Source: Methylocystis sp. KS32 (GTDB lineage: Bacteria; Pseudomonadota; Alphaproteobacteria; Rhizobiales; Beijerinckiaceae). From it: a stretch of 64,000 bases of DNA. This document shows, in pieces, positions 1 to 8,934 of the stretch; positions within the stretch are counted from its first letter, which is position 1, and the number at the start of each line of letters is the position of its first letter. The translations under genes were made by a program, and so were the position numbers. The stretch covers positions 1,054,001 to 1,118,000 of the forward strand of contig PHSQ01000001.1 of NCBI GenBank assembly GCA_002862095.1, written 5' to 3'. The notes under the pieces were generated by a model. The model had not been told where the DNA came from. It ran no database searches and saw nothing but the letters and a program-made list of their open reading frames with translations.

Positions 1-54
1 CTTCGCACGGACCTTCATTCCATCGACGGTAATGAGAAAGTCCTGATCGCTCAT
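1..54 (-). CDS. hoxU: Probable hydrogenase diaphorase subunit HoxU, N-terminal start only (runs off the window)
   Basis: Only the first 18 codons are visible (MSDQDFLITVDGMKVRAK); they look like the first strands of a [2Fe-2S] ferredoxin-like domain. The ATG overlaps the TGA of the upstream hoxF as ATGA, so the two genes are translationally coupled. In NAD-reducing [NiFe] hydrogenases HoxU is the small FeS partner of HoxF and normally follows it, so the assignment rests on context. The FeS-rich alpha subunit of an NAD-dependent formate dehydrogenase, or NuoG, would begin in a similar way and cannot be excluded from this stub. Confidence 0.6.
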   Translation of the reverse strand, partial: MSDQDFLITVDGMKVRAK

Positions 55-1871
55 CGTTCCTCCACATCGAGCAATCCATGCTCTTGGATGGATTTGGCTT
101 CCGCCGAAGCCTCCAAAACAGAAAAGCGCGGCAGGAATTCTTCCTCTTGCAGGCGCGCTTCATAGGCTTCCGGGAAATTGCGCATCGAGCCGAGTATAGG
201 GTTTGGCGCCGATTGGCCCAGGCCACAACGGCTAGTCCGCGCCACGCTGCGGGCCAGACTTTCGAGCGCACGCACATCCGCCAACGTTCCCCGCCCGCGC
301 AGGATTTTCTCGAGATCTTGTTTAAGCAGAGTGGTGCCGACCCGGCAGGGAACGCACCAGCCGCATGACTCATCGGCGAAGAATTCCGTGAACTGCAAGG
401 CTGTCGCAATGACGTCCCGCTGGGCTGAGAACACCATGATCGAACCGCCGGTCGAGAGGTCCTCGTAAGCGATGCGTCTGCCATAATCTTTCGCACCGAC
501 GCATTGTCCCGAGGGTCCCCCGACTTGAACGAACCTGGCGTCGGACGCGCCGACGAGATCGAGAAGTTCGTTGAGCGTCGTCCCGAAGGGGAGCTCGTAC
601 ACCCCTGGGCGCGGGCAGTCGCCGGATATGCTGAGAAGCTTGGTTCCCGCCGATTCCGCCGTCCCGAAACCACAAAACCAAGCTGCGCCCCGCTCTATTA
701 CTTTGGCGGCGCAGGCGAAGGTTTCCACATTGTCGACCGCCGTTGGATAACCGAGATAACCCCGGTCCGTGGGGAAGGGTGGACGGTCGCGCGGCGCGCC
801 TCTTTTTCCTTCGAGAGATTCCAGGAGCGCGGATTCCTCTCCGCAGATATAGGCGCCTGCCCCGAACTGGATACGAATGTCGAAATCGAAATCATTTACG
901 CCGCCGATATTCGCGCCCAGAAGTCCATCGTTTCGTCGCTTATCGAGCTCGTTTCTCAACGCGGCTTCGAGATAGGCGTATTCCGCGCGTAGGTAAATCA
1001 CGCCCTGTCTGGCTCCGAGAGCCCGGGCCGCAATGGTCATGCCGTCCAGCACGAGGTCCGGCGCCAGCGTGAGAAGCGCGCGATCCTTGAATGTGCCCGG
1101 CTCGCCTTCGTCCGCGTTGCAGACCACATAACGCGTCTCCGCGACCGCCTGCCGGCAAAGCCGCCACTTCAACCCGGTTGGAAAGCCCGCACCGCCGCGC
1201 CCGCGCAGTCTGGCCTTGACGATCTCCTTTACGATCTCCTCCGGCGAGAGTCTCAGAGCCTTTTGTAAGCCGTCGCCGCTGCGTTTATCCCCGAACAGGA
1301 CAGGGCCGGGGCCAAGGAGATTGATAGCGATCCGTGATTGCTTCAGACCCGACGCGTCCGATCCGGGAAAAAGAGGAAGAGCGTTCGTCGTGTCGCGGTT
1401 GCGGCGCAACTCCTCGACCATCGTCCTGACATCGGAAGGCGCCAGAGCGGGGAAAGGCGCGCCATTTATCAGTGCCGAAGGCTCCTGATCCGCCATGCCA
1501 AGATCGGCGGCCCAGTCGAGAGAAAAATCTCCCTCCGCCGAGGTTCCGCCGATTTGCGCGCCAGTCGCCGCGACAAAGGCTCTCGCGACGTCATCCGCGC
1601 CTTTCATCAGGGAGACCGGAGTTCTAGCCAGCCGAATGTGGAACCGTCCCTTCGGGGCGCGATTGAAAAAGGAGTAGAAAGAGGCGGCGTCTTCTATCTC
1701 GGCCGACGGAATGCGAAGACTTGCCGACAAGGCGGAGATCGTCTGTTGTTCGAGACAGCCGAGGCGACGGTGAATTTCCTGAAGAATGTCCATCAGGCGG
1801 TCGCGCGCCCCGCCAAATTTTCCGACTGCGTCTTCGATCGTCGTTGTGTCGACTTGGCCTTCTGGGTCCAT
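51..1871 (-). CDS. hoxF: NAD-reducing hydrogenase diaphorase subunit HoxF (NuoE-NuoF fusion)
   Basis: A 606-residue flavoprotein that would pass electrons between NAD(H) and a soluble [NiFe] hydrogenase. Residues about 1-155 form a NuoE-like domain and about 185-600 a NuoF-like domain, the HoxF layout and length. The NuoF part shows the glycine-rich NAD/FMN stretch RGRGGAGFPTGLKW, the FMN segment GAGAYICGEESALLESLEGK, and the [4Fe-4S] ligands SCGWCVPCR followed by RTSRCGLG. The NuoE-like domain carries none of the four cysteines that normally bind [2Fe-2S]. A GGAGAGAG ribosome site lies just before the ATG. A formate dehydrogenase beta subunit is the alternative, but those usually keep the NuoE-like part as a separate gene. 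Confidence 0.82.
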   Translation of the reverse strand: MDPEGQVDTTTIEDAVGKFGGARDRLMDILQEIHRRLGCLEQQTISALSASLRIPSAEIEDAASFYSFFNRAPKGRFHIRLARTPVSLMKGADDVARAFVAATGAQIGGTSAEGDFSLDWAADLGMADQEPSALINGAPFPALAPSDVRTMVEELRRNRDTTNALPLFPGSDASGLKQSRIAINLLGPGPVLFGDKRSGDGLQKALRLSPEEIVKEIVKARLRGRGGAGFPTGLKWRLCRQAVAETRYVVCNADEGEPGTFKDRALLTLAPDLVLDGMTIAARALGARQGVIYLRAEYAYLEAALRNELDKRRNDGLLGANIGGVNDFDFDIRIQFGAGAYICGEESALLESLEGKRGAPRDRPPFPTDRGYLGYPTAVDNVETFACAAKVIERGAAWFCGFGTAESAGTKLLSISGDCPRPGVYELPFGTTLNELLDLVGASDARFVQVGGPSGQCVGAKDYGRRIAYEDLSTGGSIMVFSAQRDVIATALQFTEFFADESCGWCVPCRVGTTLLKQDLEKILRGRGTLADVRALESLARSVARTSRCGLGQSAPNPILGSMRNFPEAYEARLQEEEFLPRFSVLEASAEAKSIQEHGLLDVEER

Positions 1872-2131
1872 CTCTCTCCAGCCCTCCCGCGCGCCCAGTA
1901 GCCGCGCAAACGAGATGCGCCCGTGGAACCTTCGCGAAGGCGCGCCACAAGGCGCATGTTACAATAAAGCACCCTCTTCCATATGACATAAACAAGAATT
2001 TCGCCGGCGCCGGCATTTTTCGAGGAAGGCTCTCCCGCGCGCATATTCGCAATGCAAATTGCCATTGCCGCGCTGCCGAGAGCGATTGAAGAGAGAGTTC
2101 GCCATCTCTTCAACGCGGCTTAACGTCTCGC

Positions 2132-2160
2132 TTGCGAAACGCGAAAGGGGCGCCATCTGA
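2132..2160 (+). promoter_or_regulatory. Candidate heat-shock (RpoH-type) promoter of hsp20
   Basis: CTTGCGAAA at 2132 is followed after an 18-base gap by CCATCTGAG. This resembles the alphaproteobacterial RpoH pattern (CTTG, 17-18 bases, CCyTATnT) and stands upstream of a small heat-shock gene. The -10 half matches only partly. It was found by eye. Confidence 0.35.
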
Positions 2161-2293
2161 GTTGGTGCGCCGCAAGCCTGTTTCCTGCGGCGCAGCTGGA
2201 GATACGCCAGCCTGCTCGGCGTGGAGAGCAAGCCTCGAGCGTTTGCTCCCCGTGTTTGTCGGGCAGGGTTCATTTGAAATGATGGAGGGAAAT
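2161..2293 (+). promoter_or_regulatory. Structured 5' leader of hsp20, candidate RNA thermometer
   Basis: About 130 bases between the putative promoter and the hsp20 ATG contain successive hairpins: a perfect 8-bp stem GCGCCGCA/TGCGGCGC, then ACGCC/GGCGT, then GAGCAA/TTGCTC, and finally TCATT/AATGA directly before the GGAGGG ribosome site. Rhizobial hsp20 genes often carry ROSE thermometers with several hairpins, the last hiding the ribosome site. Here pairing to the ribosome site is only suggested (CTCC upstream against GGAG). The rest of the 422-base gap from 1872 shows no further gene. Confidence 0.35.
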
Positions 2294-2812
2294 ATGGCGG
2301 ACAAGGAAAGCAACGTGCCCGTGAAATCGGGCTCTGGGGCGCCTTCGACTTACTCAGACTTCTTCGACTGGCATCCCCTCGGCGCTTTGCGGCGTCAAAT
2401 CAACAGTCTCTTTAACGAGTTCTCGCCTGCAGGGCGGGCCGAGTTCGAGCCGTTCGAGCGATTTTTCTCGGCGGGCTCGACATTGCCGGTCGTGGATGTG
2501 GTGGAAAAGGATAAGGAATTTTCGATTACCGCTGAATTGCCGGGACTCGACGAGAAAAACGTCGAGGTGAAACTCGCCAACGGCAATCTGGTCATTAGCG
2601 GAGAAAAGAAGGGCGAGAGAGAGGAGAAGGACAAAAATTATTATTTCTCGGAGCGCCGCTATGGCTCGTTCCGGCGCGCGTTCAGAATACCCGAAGGTGT
2701 CGACGAGGACAAAATCGAGGCGTCGTTTGATAAAGGCGTTTTGACCGTCCGCCTGCCCAAAACGGAAGCGGCGCAAAAAGCCGAAAAGAAGATCGACATC
2801 AAGGCGAAATAA
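2294..2812 (+). CDS. Small heat-shock protein, Hsp20/alpha-crystallin family
   Basis: A 172-residue ATP-independent holdase chaperone of the cytoplasm. The alpha-crystallin domain begins near VVEKDKEFSITAELPG and ends in GVLTVRLPK, with charged strands typical of class A bacterial Hsp20 proteins. The ORF track starts at 2132, but ATG 2294 has a GGAGGG ribosome site 4 bases upstream and gives the usual short N-terminal arm (MADKESN), so it is preferred. The gene stands alone, with a candidate RpoH promoter and a structured leader ahead of it, which fits heat induction. Confidence 0.9.
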   Translation: MADKESNVPVKSGSGAPSTYSDFFDWHPLGALRRQINSLFNEFSPAGRAEFEPFERFFSAGSTLPVVDVVEKDKEFSITAELPGLDEKNVEVKLANGNLVISGEKKGEREEKDKNYYFSERRYGSFRRAFRIPEGVDEDKIEASFDKGVLTVRLPKTEAAQKAEKKIDIKAK

Positions 2813-3051
2813 GGGGCGTGAGCCTCATTCGCCCGGCGTGTTGGAGCTGTCGGTTTCCCCCGAGGCGTCTTTGTTGCGCTTCAGGGGAAACACAGCTCAG
2901 GCGTTTTCCGGGAGACCTCGAAACTGCGACAATTTATTGATTGTGGCGGAACCTGCTTCCGGTAAAGTTCATTCCAAAGCAACGAACCCTCTTGGGTTGC
3001 TTATAACGCAGCCAAGGAAACGCGCGTCATATTGGCGCGAACGGAGCGGCC

Positions 3052-5505
3052 ATGAGCACGGCGTCGTCAAACCCGCAGGCCAAGACGGAGAACCGCATCT
3101 CCAATTTCATTCGATTTTTTTCGGAAATCGGCATCGAAGACGTGCCTCTCGTCGGCGGCAAAAACGCGTCTCTTGGCGAGATGTATCGAGAACTCGCCAC
3201 CGCCGGCGTTATGGTGCCGAATGGCTTTGCGATAACAGCCGAGGCCTATCGATACGCGCTCGACCATGCGAATGCCTGGCCCGCGTTGCGCGACTCCTTG
3301 AAAGACCTCGATCCCGGAGACGTTACAGACCTGGCGCGCCGCGCCGCGCTGGCGCGGGACATCATCTACGGCGCCGCGTTGCCTCCTGATCTGGAAAGCC
3401 AGATTCGCGCGGGCTTGAGAAAATTAACTGACGAGTATGGGAGTGATCTAACAGTTGCGGTCAGATCGTCGGCGACCGCCGAAGATCTGCCCAATGCAAG
3501 CTTTGCCGGCCAGCACGAGAGCTATCTGAACATTCATGGCGAGGCGGGCGTTCTGGAGGCGGTGCGTCACTGTTTCGCCAGCCTCTTCACGGATCGGGCG
3601 ATTCGCTATCGAATCGACAATGGTTTCGATCATTTCAAAGTATTTAATTCGGTCGGCGTCATGAAAATGGTGCGATCCGACCTTGCCGCTTCCGGCGTAA
3701 TCTTCACGATCGACACCGAAACGGGCTTCGAAAGCGTGGTTTTCATCACCGGTTCGTTCGGTCTTGGCGAGAACGTCGTTCAGGGGGCCGTGGACCCCGA
3801 CGAGTTTTATGTCTTCAAACCGACATACCGCCTAGGGAAGGGGGCGGTCCTGAAGCGCACGCTCGGCGGGAAGAAAATCAAAATGATTTTCTCTGACGGC
3901 GGGCGCGTCACGACGCGCAATGTCCCAACCGACACCAAGGAAAGAGAGGCGTTCTGCCTCTCCGATGCGGAAGTCGTCGCTTTGGCCGGGCATGCTATGA
4001 AAATCGAGGAACATTACAGCGCAAAGGCCGGCGCCACGAGGCCGATGGACATCGAATGGGCGAAGGACGGACTCGATGGCCGTCTCTATATCGTGCAGGC
4101 CCGGCCTGAAACGGTAGCTTCGCATCGCGATCGCAATGTCATCGAGGACTATAAGATCGAAAATCGTGGTCCAAAAATTGTCGAGGGCAGGGCTGTCGGA
4201 ACCAAGATCGCCATGGGGAAGGCCCGCGTCATCGAACATCTGAGTGAATTGTCGCAATTTCTTCCAGGGGAAATTCTGGTCGCGGACGCCACGTCTCCGG
4301 ATTGGGGGACGGTGATGAAATCCGCGGCGGCTATCATCACAAATCGGGGCGGCCGCACTTGTCACGCGGCGATTGTCGCGCGCGAACTGGGAATTCCCGC
4401 GATCGTCGGCGCCGACTCCGCCACCCGCGCGATCAAAACGGGACAGGTCGTTTCGGTCTGTTGCGCCGAGGGCGATGTCGGGAGGGTTTATGATGGCGAA
4501 ATGAAATTCAGCATAGAGAGAACCAATCTTTCTACCCTGCCGAGGCCGGCGACGCATGTGATGATGAATGTTGGGAATCCAGATGTCGCTTTTTCGCTTG
4601 CCGCGTTGCCAAATGATGGCGTTGGTCTTGCGCGCATGGAGTTCATCATCAGCGAGTCGATCAAGGCTCATCCGATGGCACTGATACATCCAGAACGAGT
4701 TGAGGACGAAAACGAGCGCGCTCAAATTGCCAGGCTCACCAATAACTATTCGAAGCCCTCCGATTTCTTCGTCGAACGTTTGTCCGAGGGCGTCGCGACG
4801 ATCGCCGCCGCCTTTTATCCCAAGCCCGTCATCGTCCGTATGTCGGACTTCAAGACCAATGAATATGCGTCTTTGCTTGGCGGGCGCGCGTTCGAGGTTA
4901 GCGAGGCCAATCCAATGATCGGCTTTCGTGGCGCTTCGAGATATGCGCATCCAGCCTATCGCGAGGGGTTCGCGCTCGAATGCGCGGCGATGAAGCGGGC
5001 GCGTGAGGAGATGGGATTCCAAAATATTCGGTTGATGATCCCGTTCTGTCGCAGAGTGGAGGAGGCGGAAAGAGTCGTCGAGCATATGCGTCGTCTTGGC
5101 CTGGAGCGCGGCAAGAACGGGCTCGAACTTTACATGATGTGCGAGATTCCCAACAACGTCATGCTGATCGACGAGTTCTCGAAATATTTCGACGGCTTCT
5201 CCATTGGCTCCAACGATCTTACGCAATTGACCTTGGGCGTGGATCGCGATTCCGAGATCGTGGCTTTCGATTTCGACGAACGAGACGAGGGCGTCAAGAA
5301 GATGATCCGGCTTGCGGTCGAGGGGGCGCATCGCAACAATCGCCACTGCGGAATCTGCGGCCAGGCGCCTTCGGATTATCCCGAAATCGCGGAATTTTTA
5401 GTCCGCCTTGGAATAGATTCGATCAGCCTCAATCCGGACACGGTGATACGGACGACGACCGATATATTGGCGCTTGAACGCGCCCTGGGACGTCGACGCG
5501 ACTAA
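3052..5505 (+). CDS. ppsA: Phosphoenolpyruvate synthase (pyruvate, water dikinase)
   Basis: An 817-residue cytoplasmic enzyme making PEP from pyruvate with ATP (to AMP and phosphate), the gluconeogenic entry from C3 compounds. The N-terminal ATP-binding part carries VGGKNASLGEM, the swivelling domain has the phospho-histidine motif GGRTCHAAIVARELG (His438), and the C-terminal barrel shows SIGSNDLTQLTLGVDRD and CGICGQAPSDYPE. Length is normal for PpsA and no PPDK-type inserts are evident. ATG 3052 follows a GGAG-type site. The gene is converging on phaC with only three bases between the stops. In a methylotroph it would replenish PEP for biosynthesis. Confidence 0.93.
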   Translation: MSTASSNPQAKTENRISNFIRFFSEIGIEDVPLVGGKNASLGEMYRELATAGVMVPNGFAITAEAYRYALDHANAWPALRDSLKDLDPGDVTDLARRAALARDIIYGAALPPDLESQIRAGLRKLTDEYGSDLTVAVRSSATAEDLPNASFAGQHESYLNIHGEAGVLEAVRHCFASLFTDRAIRYRIDNGFDHFKVFNSVGVMKMVRSDLAASGVIFTIDTETGFESVVFITGSFGLGENVVQGAVDPDEFYVFKPTYRLGKGAVLKRTLGGKKIKMIFSDGGRVTTRNVPTDTKEREAFCLSDAEVVALAGHAMKIEEHYSAKAGATRPMDIEWAKDGLDGRLYIVQARPETVASHRDRNVIEDYKIENRGPKIVEGRAVGTKIAMGKARVIEHLSELSQFLPGEILVADATSPDWGTVMKSAAAIITNRGGRTCHAAIVARELGIPAIVGADSATRAIKTGQVVSVCCAEGDVGRVYDGEMKFSIERTNLSTLPRPATHVMMNVGNPDVAFSLAALPNDGVGLARMEFIISESIKAHPMALIHPERVEDENERAQIARLTNNYSKPSDFFVERLSEGVATIAAAFYPKPVIVRMSDFKTNEYASLLGGRAFEVSEANPMIGFRGASRYAHPAYREGFALECAAMKRAREEMGFQNIRLMIPFCRRVEEAERVVEHMRRLGLERGKNGLELYMMCEIPNNVMLIDEFSKYFDGFSIGSNDLTQLTLGVDRDSEIVAFDFDERDEGVKKMIRLAVEGAHRNNRHCGICGQAPSDYPEIAEFLVRLGIDSISLNPDTVIRTTTDILALERALGRRRD

Positions 5506-5508
5506 GAA

Positions 5509-7371
5509 TCACGACTCGGAGACATAGGTTCCAGGCGCATGGCAAAGTGATTTGGCAATCGACGGGGGAGCGGCAAACTCTCCCGAGCGCGCGTTAAGCC
5601 ATTGCGCCCATTCCGGCCACCAGGAACCCTCTTTTTGCGGCGCGAGTTTGAGCCATTCGTCGGGATCTGAGTAGAGATCCTCCTTGGCTTTCGTCATGAC
5701 CTGGTAGCTGGCCCTGCGATGACCTGGTTCCGAGATGATTCCCGCATTGTGTCCGCCGGTGGTCAAGAGATATGTCACTTCGGTGTCGGTGAGCAGGTGG
5801 ATTTTATGCGTCGATCTCCAAGGAGCCACATGGTCGCGCTGGGCGCCAACGGCAAAAATAGGAACGCGGATGTCGTGCAGCGCAACTGCTCTTCCTTCGG
5901 CTTGCAGGCGTCCTTCGGCAAGATCGTTATCCAGGAAAAGACGCCGCAAATATTCCGAATGCATCCTGTAGGGCATTCGTGTCGCGTCGGCGTTCCAGGC
6001 CATGAGATCGATCAGAGGCTCCCGCTCCCCCAGGAGATAGGCTTTCTGAGCATATGACCAAATAAGATCGTTCGATCTGAGGAGTTGAAAAGCGCCGGCC
6101 ATCTGCTTTGTGTCCAGATAGCCTTGCTCCCACATCAGATCCTCGAGAAAGTGAATCTGGCTCTCATTTATGAAGAGCGTCAGCTCGCCGGCTTCCGTGA
6201 AGTCGGTTTGCGCCGCGAGCAGGGTCAGGGATTGCAACCTGTGGTCTTCGTCGCGCGCCATTGCGGCGGCGGCGATGGCGAGCAAGGTGCCGCCCAGGCA
6301 ATAGCCTACCGCATGAATCTTCGCCTGGGGCGCCGTCTCCGATATGGCGTCCAACGCCGCCATCAGGCCCAGCTTGCGATAGTCTTCCATCCCGATATCC
6401 CGGTCGCCCTGGTCTGGATTCTTCCAGGAAATCATGAAAACCGTGAAGCCTTGGTCGGTGAGATATTTGACCATGGAGTTATGAGGCGAAAGATCGAGAA
6501 TGTAATATTTCATTATCCACGCGGGAACGATGAGGATGGGCTCCGGGCGAACCTTATCCGTCGTCGGCGCATATTGGATGAGTTCAATGAGGCGATTGCG
6601 GAAAACGACTTCGCCAGGAGTGGTGGCGAGATTCTCGCCCAGTCGATAGGCCTCGGCCCCCACGGGCTTCTCGCCGTTGAACGAGCGCTTTAAATCTTCG
6701 ATAAAATTGAGATATCCGCGAACCAGATTGGCGCCTCCTTCCCGGACTGTTCGCTCTTGCGCCTCGGGATTGGTAAGCAAAAAATTTGTCGGCGAAAACA
6801 CGTCGAGCAGCTGACGCGTTACAAAGTCGACGACATTTTCATGCTGCTTGGTTACGCCGCCTACATCCGTCGATGCGCTATGCCATAATTGTTGGTTGAA
6901 CAGGAAGCCTTGGTATAGAAGATTATACGGCCATTGCCGCCAGCTTTCGTGCATGAAGCGCTTGTCCTGCGGAAGCGGCTCGATACATGGCCTGGCTTCG
7001 GGGCTGCGCCATGCCTGGAGGGTGGCGTATTGATTAAAGCTCAGGGCTTTTTGCAGGGCTTTCTCGGTCAGCTGAAGCTGCTTTCCGGGAGACGCGGCTA
7101 GATGGATCGCCCAGTCCCAATAAGCTGCCGCGAGGGCTGCAGGCGACAACCCGCCGGTCAGACGCGCCAGACTGGCGTGCAGAGCGCGGTCGAGCGTCTC
7201 GGCGGGCGGATTGGAGTCAGAGGCGATGTCTTCTTGCTCGCAAGGCGTCAGCGCCCTCGCGGGCGCGACCTGAATTTCGGAAGGCGGCGAGGGAGCGAGC
7301 GCCGCGCTGGTCCGCCCAAGAACGCCGCGAGCTTTCCCAGGCTTGTCACTCGAGAGTTGTTTGTGGCTCAT
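5509..7371 (-). CDS. phaC: Class I poly(3-hydroxyalkanoate) polymerase PhaC
   Basis: A 620-residue PHA synthase polymerising (R)-3-hydroxyacyl-CoA into storage polyester at the granule surface. The lipase-like box is GYCLGG with the nucleophile Cys358, and the partners follow in GAQRDHVAPW (Asp) and TGGHNAGI (His). The N-terminal PhaC_N region and the total length fit class I. The ORF track starts at TTG 7428; ATG 7371 has AGGA 5 bases upstream and begins MSHKQL, so it is chosen. Divergent from a second PhaC-like gene across about 210 bases. No phaA, phaB, phaR or phasin gene is adjacent. Confidence 0.93.
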   Translation of the reverse strand: MSHKQLSSDKPGKARGVLGRTSAALAPSPPSEIQVAPARALTPCEQEDIASDSNPPAETLDRALHASLARLTGGLSPAALAAAYWDWAIHLAASPGKQLQLTEKALQKALSFNQYATLQAWRSPEARPCIEPLPQDKRFMHESWRQWPYNLLYQGFLFNQQLWHSASTDVGGVTKQHENVVDFVTRQLLDVFSPTNFLLTNPEAQERTVREGGANLVRGYLNFIEDLKRSFNGEKPVGAEAYRLGENLATTPGEVVFRNRLIELIQYAPTTDKVRPEPILIVPAWIMKYYILDLSPHNSMVKYLTDQGFTVFMISWKNPDQGDRDIGMEDYRKLGLMAALDAISETAPQAKIHAVGYCLGGTLLAIAAAAMARDEDHRLQSLTLLAAQTDFTEAGELTLFINESQIHFLEDLMWEQGYLDTKQMAGAFQLLRSNDLIWSYAQKAYLLGEREPLIDLMAWNADATRMPYRMHSEYLRRLFLDNDLAEGRLQAEGRAVALHDIRVPIFAVGAQRDHVAPWRSTHKIHLLTDTEVTYLLTTGGHNAGIISEPGHRRASYQVMTKAKEDLYSDPDEWLKLAPQKEGSWWPEWAQWLNARSGEFAAPPSIAKSLCHAPGTYVSES

Positions 7372-7582
7372 GAACGTCCTACCGCTAAAGGCGTATCCCG
7401 ATATTAGGGCGAAATTGTTGCGTTGCAATGTATGATTTGAGATCGGTCTCTGCTTCGAGGGGCGCGGCGTCGCTTATTTGGCGGGGACGAGGAAGCGCGT
7501 TATAAACGCATTGTTTTCGATGCGCCTACAAAGTGCATGGACTAAAACTATAGCCACGGGCGGAGCTGGGCGCGTAATCGAC

Positions 7583-8668
7583 ATGACCCCATGGGAATTC
7601 TGGGCTCGGTCTTGGTTGTCGACATTGGACGTGTCGCTGCGCCTGCTGCAACTCACCCCAAGAGAGGGTGCGCAAGCTCTTGGCGCCAAGACGTCGCGAG
7701 CCCAACAAGAGATTGAATGGACAACTCCAAATCGTGAGGTTTTTAATCTGGCGTCCCTTCGTTTGTGGGACTTTTCAGTAAACGGGAAAGCGCGCCGAAA
7801 TATTCTGCTCGTGACTCCATTCGCCTTGCATGACGCCGGCATCGCGGATCTCGCCCCGCGACATAGTCTCGTTCAAACCTTGCTCGACCAAGGATGTTCG
7901 AAGCTTTTTCTGATTGAATGGCGGTCCGCGACGGCTGAAACAAGATTAAACACGATCGACAATCAACTAGCGTCGCTCAATGTCGCCGTGGATGAAATTG
8001 GGCCGCCTGTAGATTTGATTGGCCTGTGCCAAGGCGGGTGGCTTTCGCTGGTCTATGCGGCGCGTTTTCCCGCCAAAGTCAGACGGCTCGTCATGGCTGG
8101 CGCCCCGGTCGATACGCGGGAATCGGCGTCGCTGGCGTTTTCGGGTTCGATTAAACAGGGCGTCGATGCTTTCATAAACGAGTTGACGCGACTGGGCGAC
8201 GGTCTCGTGCTCGGCAGGCATACAAGGAGCCTTTGGCCTGGCGAGGCCGACGATCTTTCTCGATCGGCGAAGGCGCTGGAACTCACTCTCCCCCTCGAAA
8301 GCGACGAGGACCGGCGAACCGTCGAGGCTTTTGCGCGTTGGGATAACAGGTGGCTAGATTTGCCCGGTCCTTATTACCGCGAGGTCTTCACCTGGCTTTA
8401 TCTCGAAAACCGCTTGGCGCAGGGAACGTTTCCTGCATTGGGAAAACTCGTCGATTTAAAAAAACTTCACCATCCGCTGTTCTTGCTCGCCGGCGCGCAA
8501 GATCGGGTTACGCCTCCCGCCTCGGCTTTCTCGGCCGCCGATATCGCGGGCGCGAGCAAATCCGACATAGAAATGGCGCTTGCGCCCTGCGGGCATCACG
8601 CGTTGATCATGGGGAAACGAACGCTGACGAACGAATGGCCTCGCATCGCCGCGTGGCTCAAAGAATGA
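7583..8668 (+). CDS. PhaC-like alpha/beta hydrolase of unknown substrate
   Basis: A 361-residue alpha/beta hydrolase related to PHA synthases. The nucleophile elbow is GLCQGG (Cys149), as in class III PhaC rather than in Ser lipases, with GAQDRVTPP (Asp) and CGHHALIMG (His) completing the triad. It lacks the long class I N-terminal extension. Transcribed divergently from phaC. The longest ORF starts at TTG 7478, and ATG 7520 is also possible; ATG 7583 (MTPWEFWARSW) was chosen because conserved-looking sequence begins there, but no start has a clear ribosome site. It could be a second polymerase subunit, a PHA-modifying thioesterase or a depolymerase. Confidence 0.7.
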   Translation: MTPWEFWARSWLSTLDVSLRLLQLTPREGAQALGAKTSRAQQEIEWTTPNREVFNLASLRLWDFSVNGKARRNILLVTPFALHDAGIADLAPRHSLVQTLLDQGCSKLFLIEWRSATAETRLNTIDNQLASLNVAVDEIGPPVDLIGLCQGGWLSLVYAARFPAKVRRLVMAGAPVDTRESASLAFSGSIKQGVDAFINELTRLGDGLVLGRHTRSLWPGEADDLSRSAKALELTLPLESDEDRRTVEAFARWDNRWLDLPGPYYREVFTWLYLENRLAQGTFPALGKLVDLKKLHHPLFLLAGAQDRVTPPASAFSAADIAGASKSDIEMALAPCGHHALIMGKRTLTNEWPRIAAWLKE

Positions 8669-8710
8669 AACCGACCGCGCTGTCGCGGGGAGTAGGAGCC
8701 AGGCCCAACA

Positions 8711-8929
8711 ATGCCATACGCCTCTAACGCCGATCTGCCGCCGAATTTGCAAGAAATTCTACCCGAGCACGCGCAGGATATTTTTCGTGAGGCGTTCAAT
8801 CACGCCTATGCCGCCCATTCGGGCGATTTGCGTCAGGAAGAGATCGCCCATCGCATTGCCTGGGCCGCGGTGAAGCGTAGCTATGAAAAAACGCCGGCCG
8901 GCTGGCGCAGGCGCGATTCCTTGGGCTGA
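8711..8929 (+). CDS. chaB: ChaB family protein
   Basis: A 72-residue protein matching the ChaB family through its start MPY(A/K)-xx-DLP, the core HAQDIFREAFNHAY, and EEIAHRIAWAAVKRSY. ChaB was named a cation-transport regulator in Escherichia coli because of its position beside chaA, but its molecular role is unclear. No ChaA antiporter is next to it here. A GGGGAGTAGGAG purine stretch precedes the ATG at a slightly long distance. It ends 5 bases before the stop of the convergent beta-glucosidase gene. Confidence 0.85.
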   Translation: MPYASNADLPPNLQEILPEHAQDIFREAFNHAYAAHSGDLRQEEIAHRIAWAAVKRSYEKTPAGWRRRDSLG

Positions 8930-8934
8930 TCAAA

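Noticed and set aside
3832-5346. 504-residue ORF antisense to ppsA
   Set aside because: Long open frame opposite a clear gene, caused by GC-rich codon bias; no domain and it overlaps ppsA completely.
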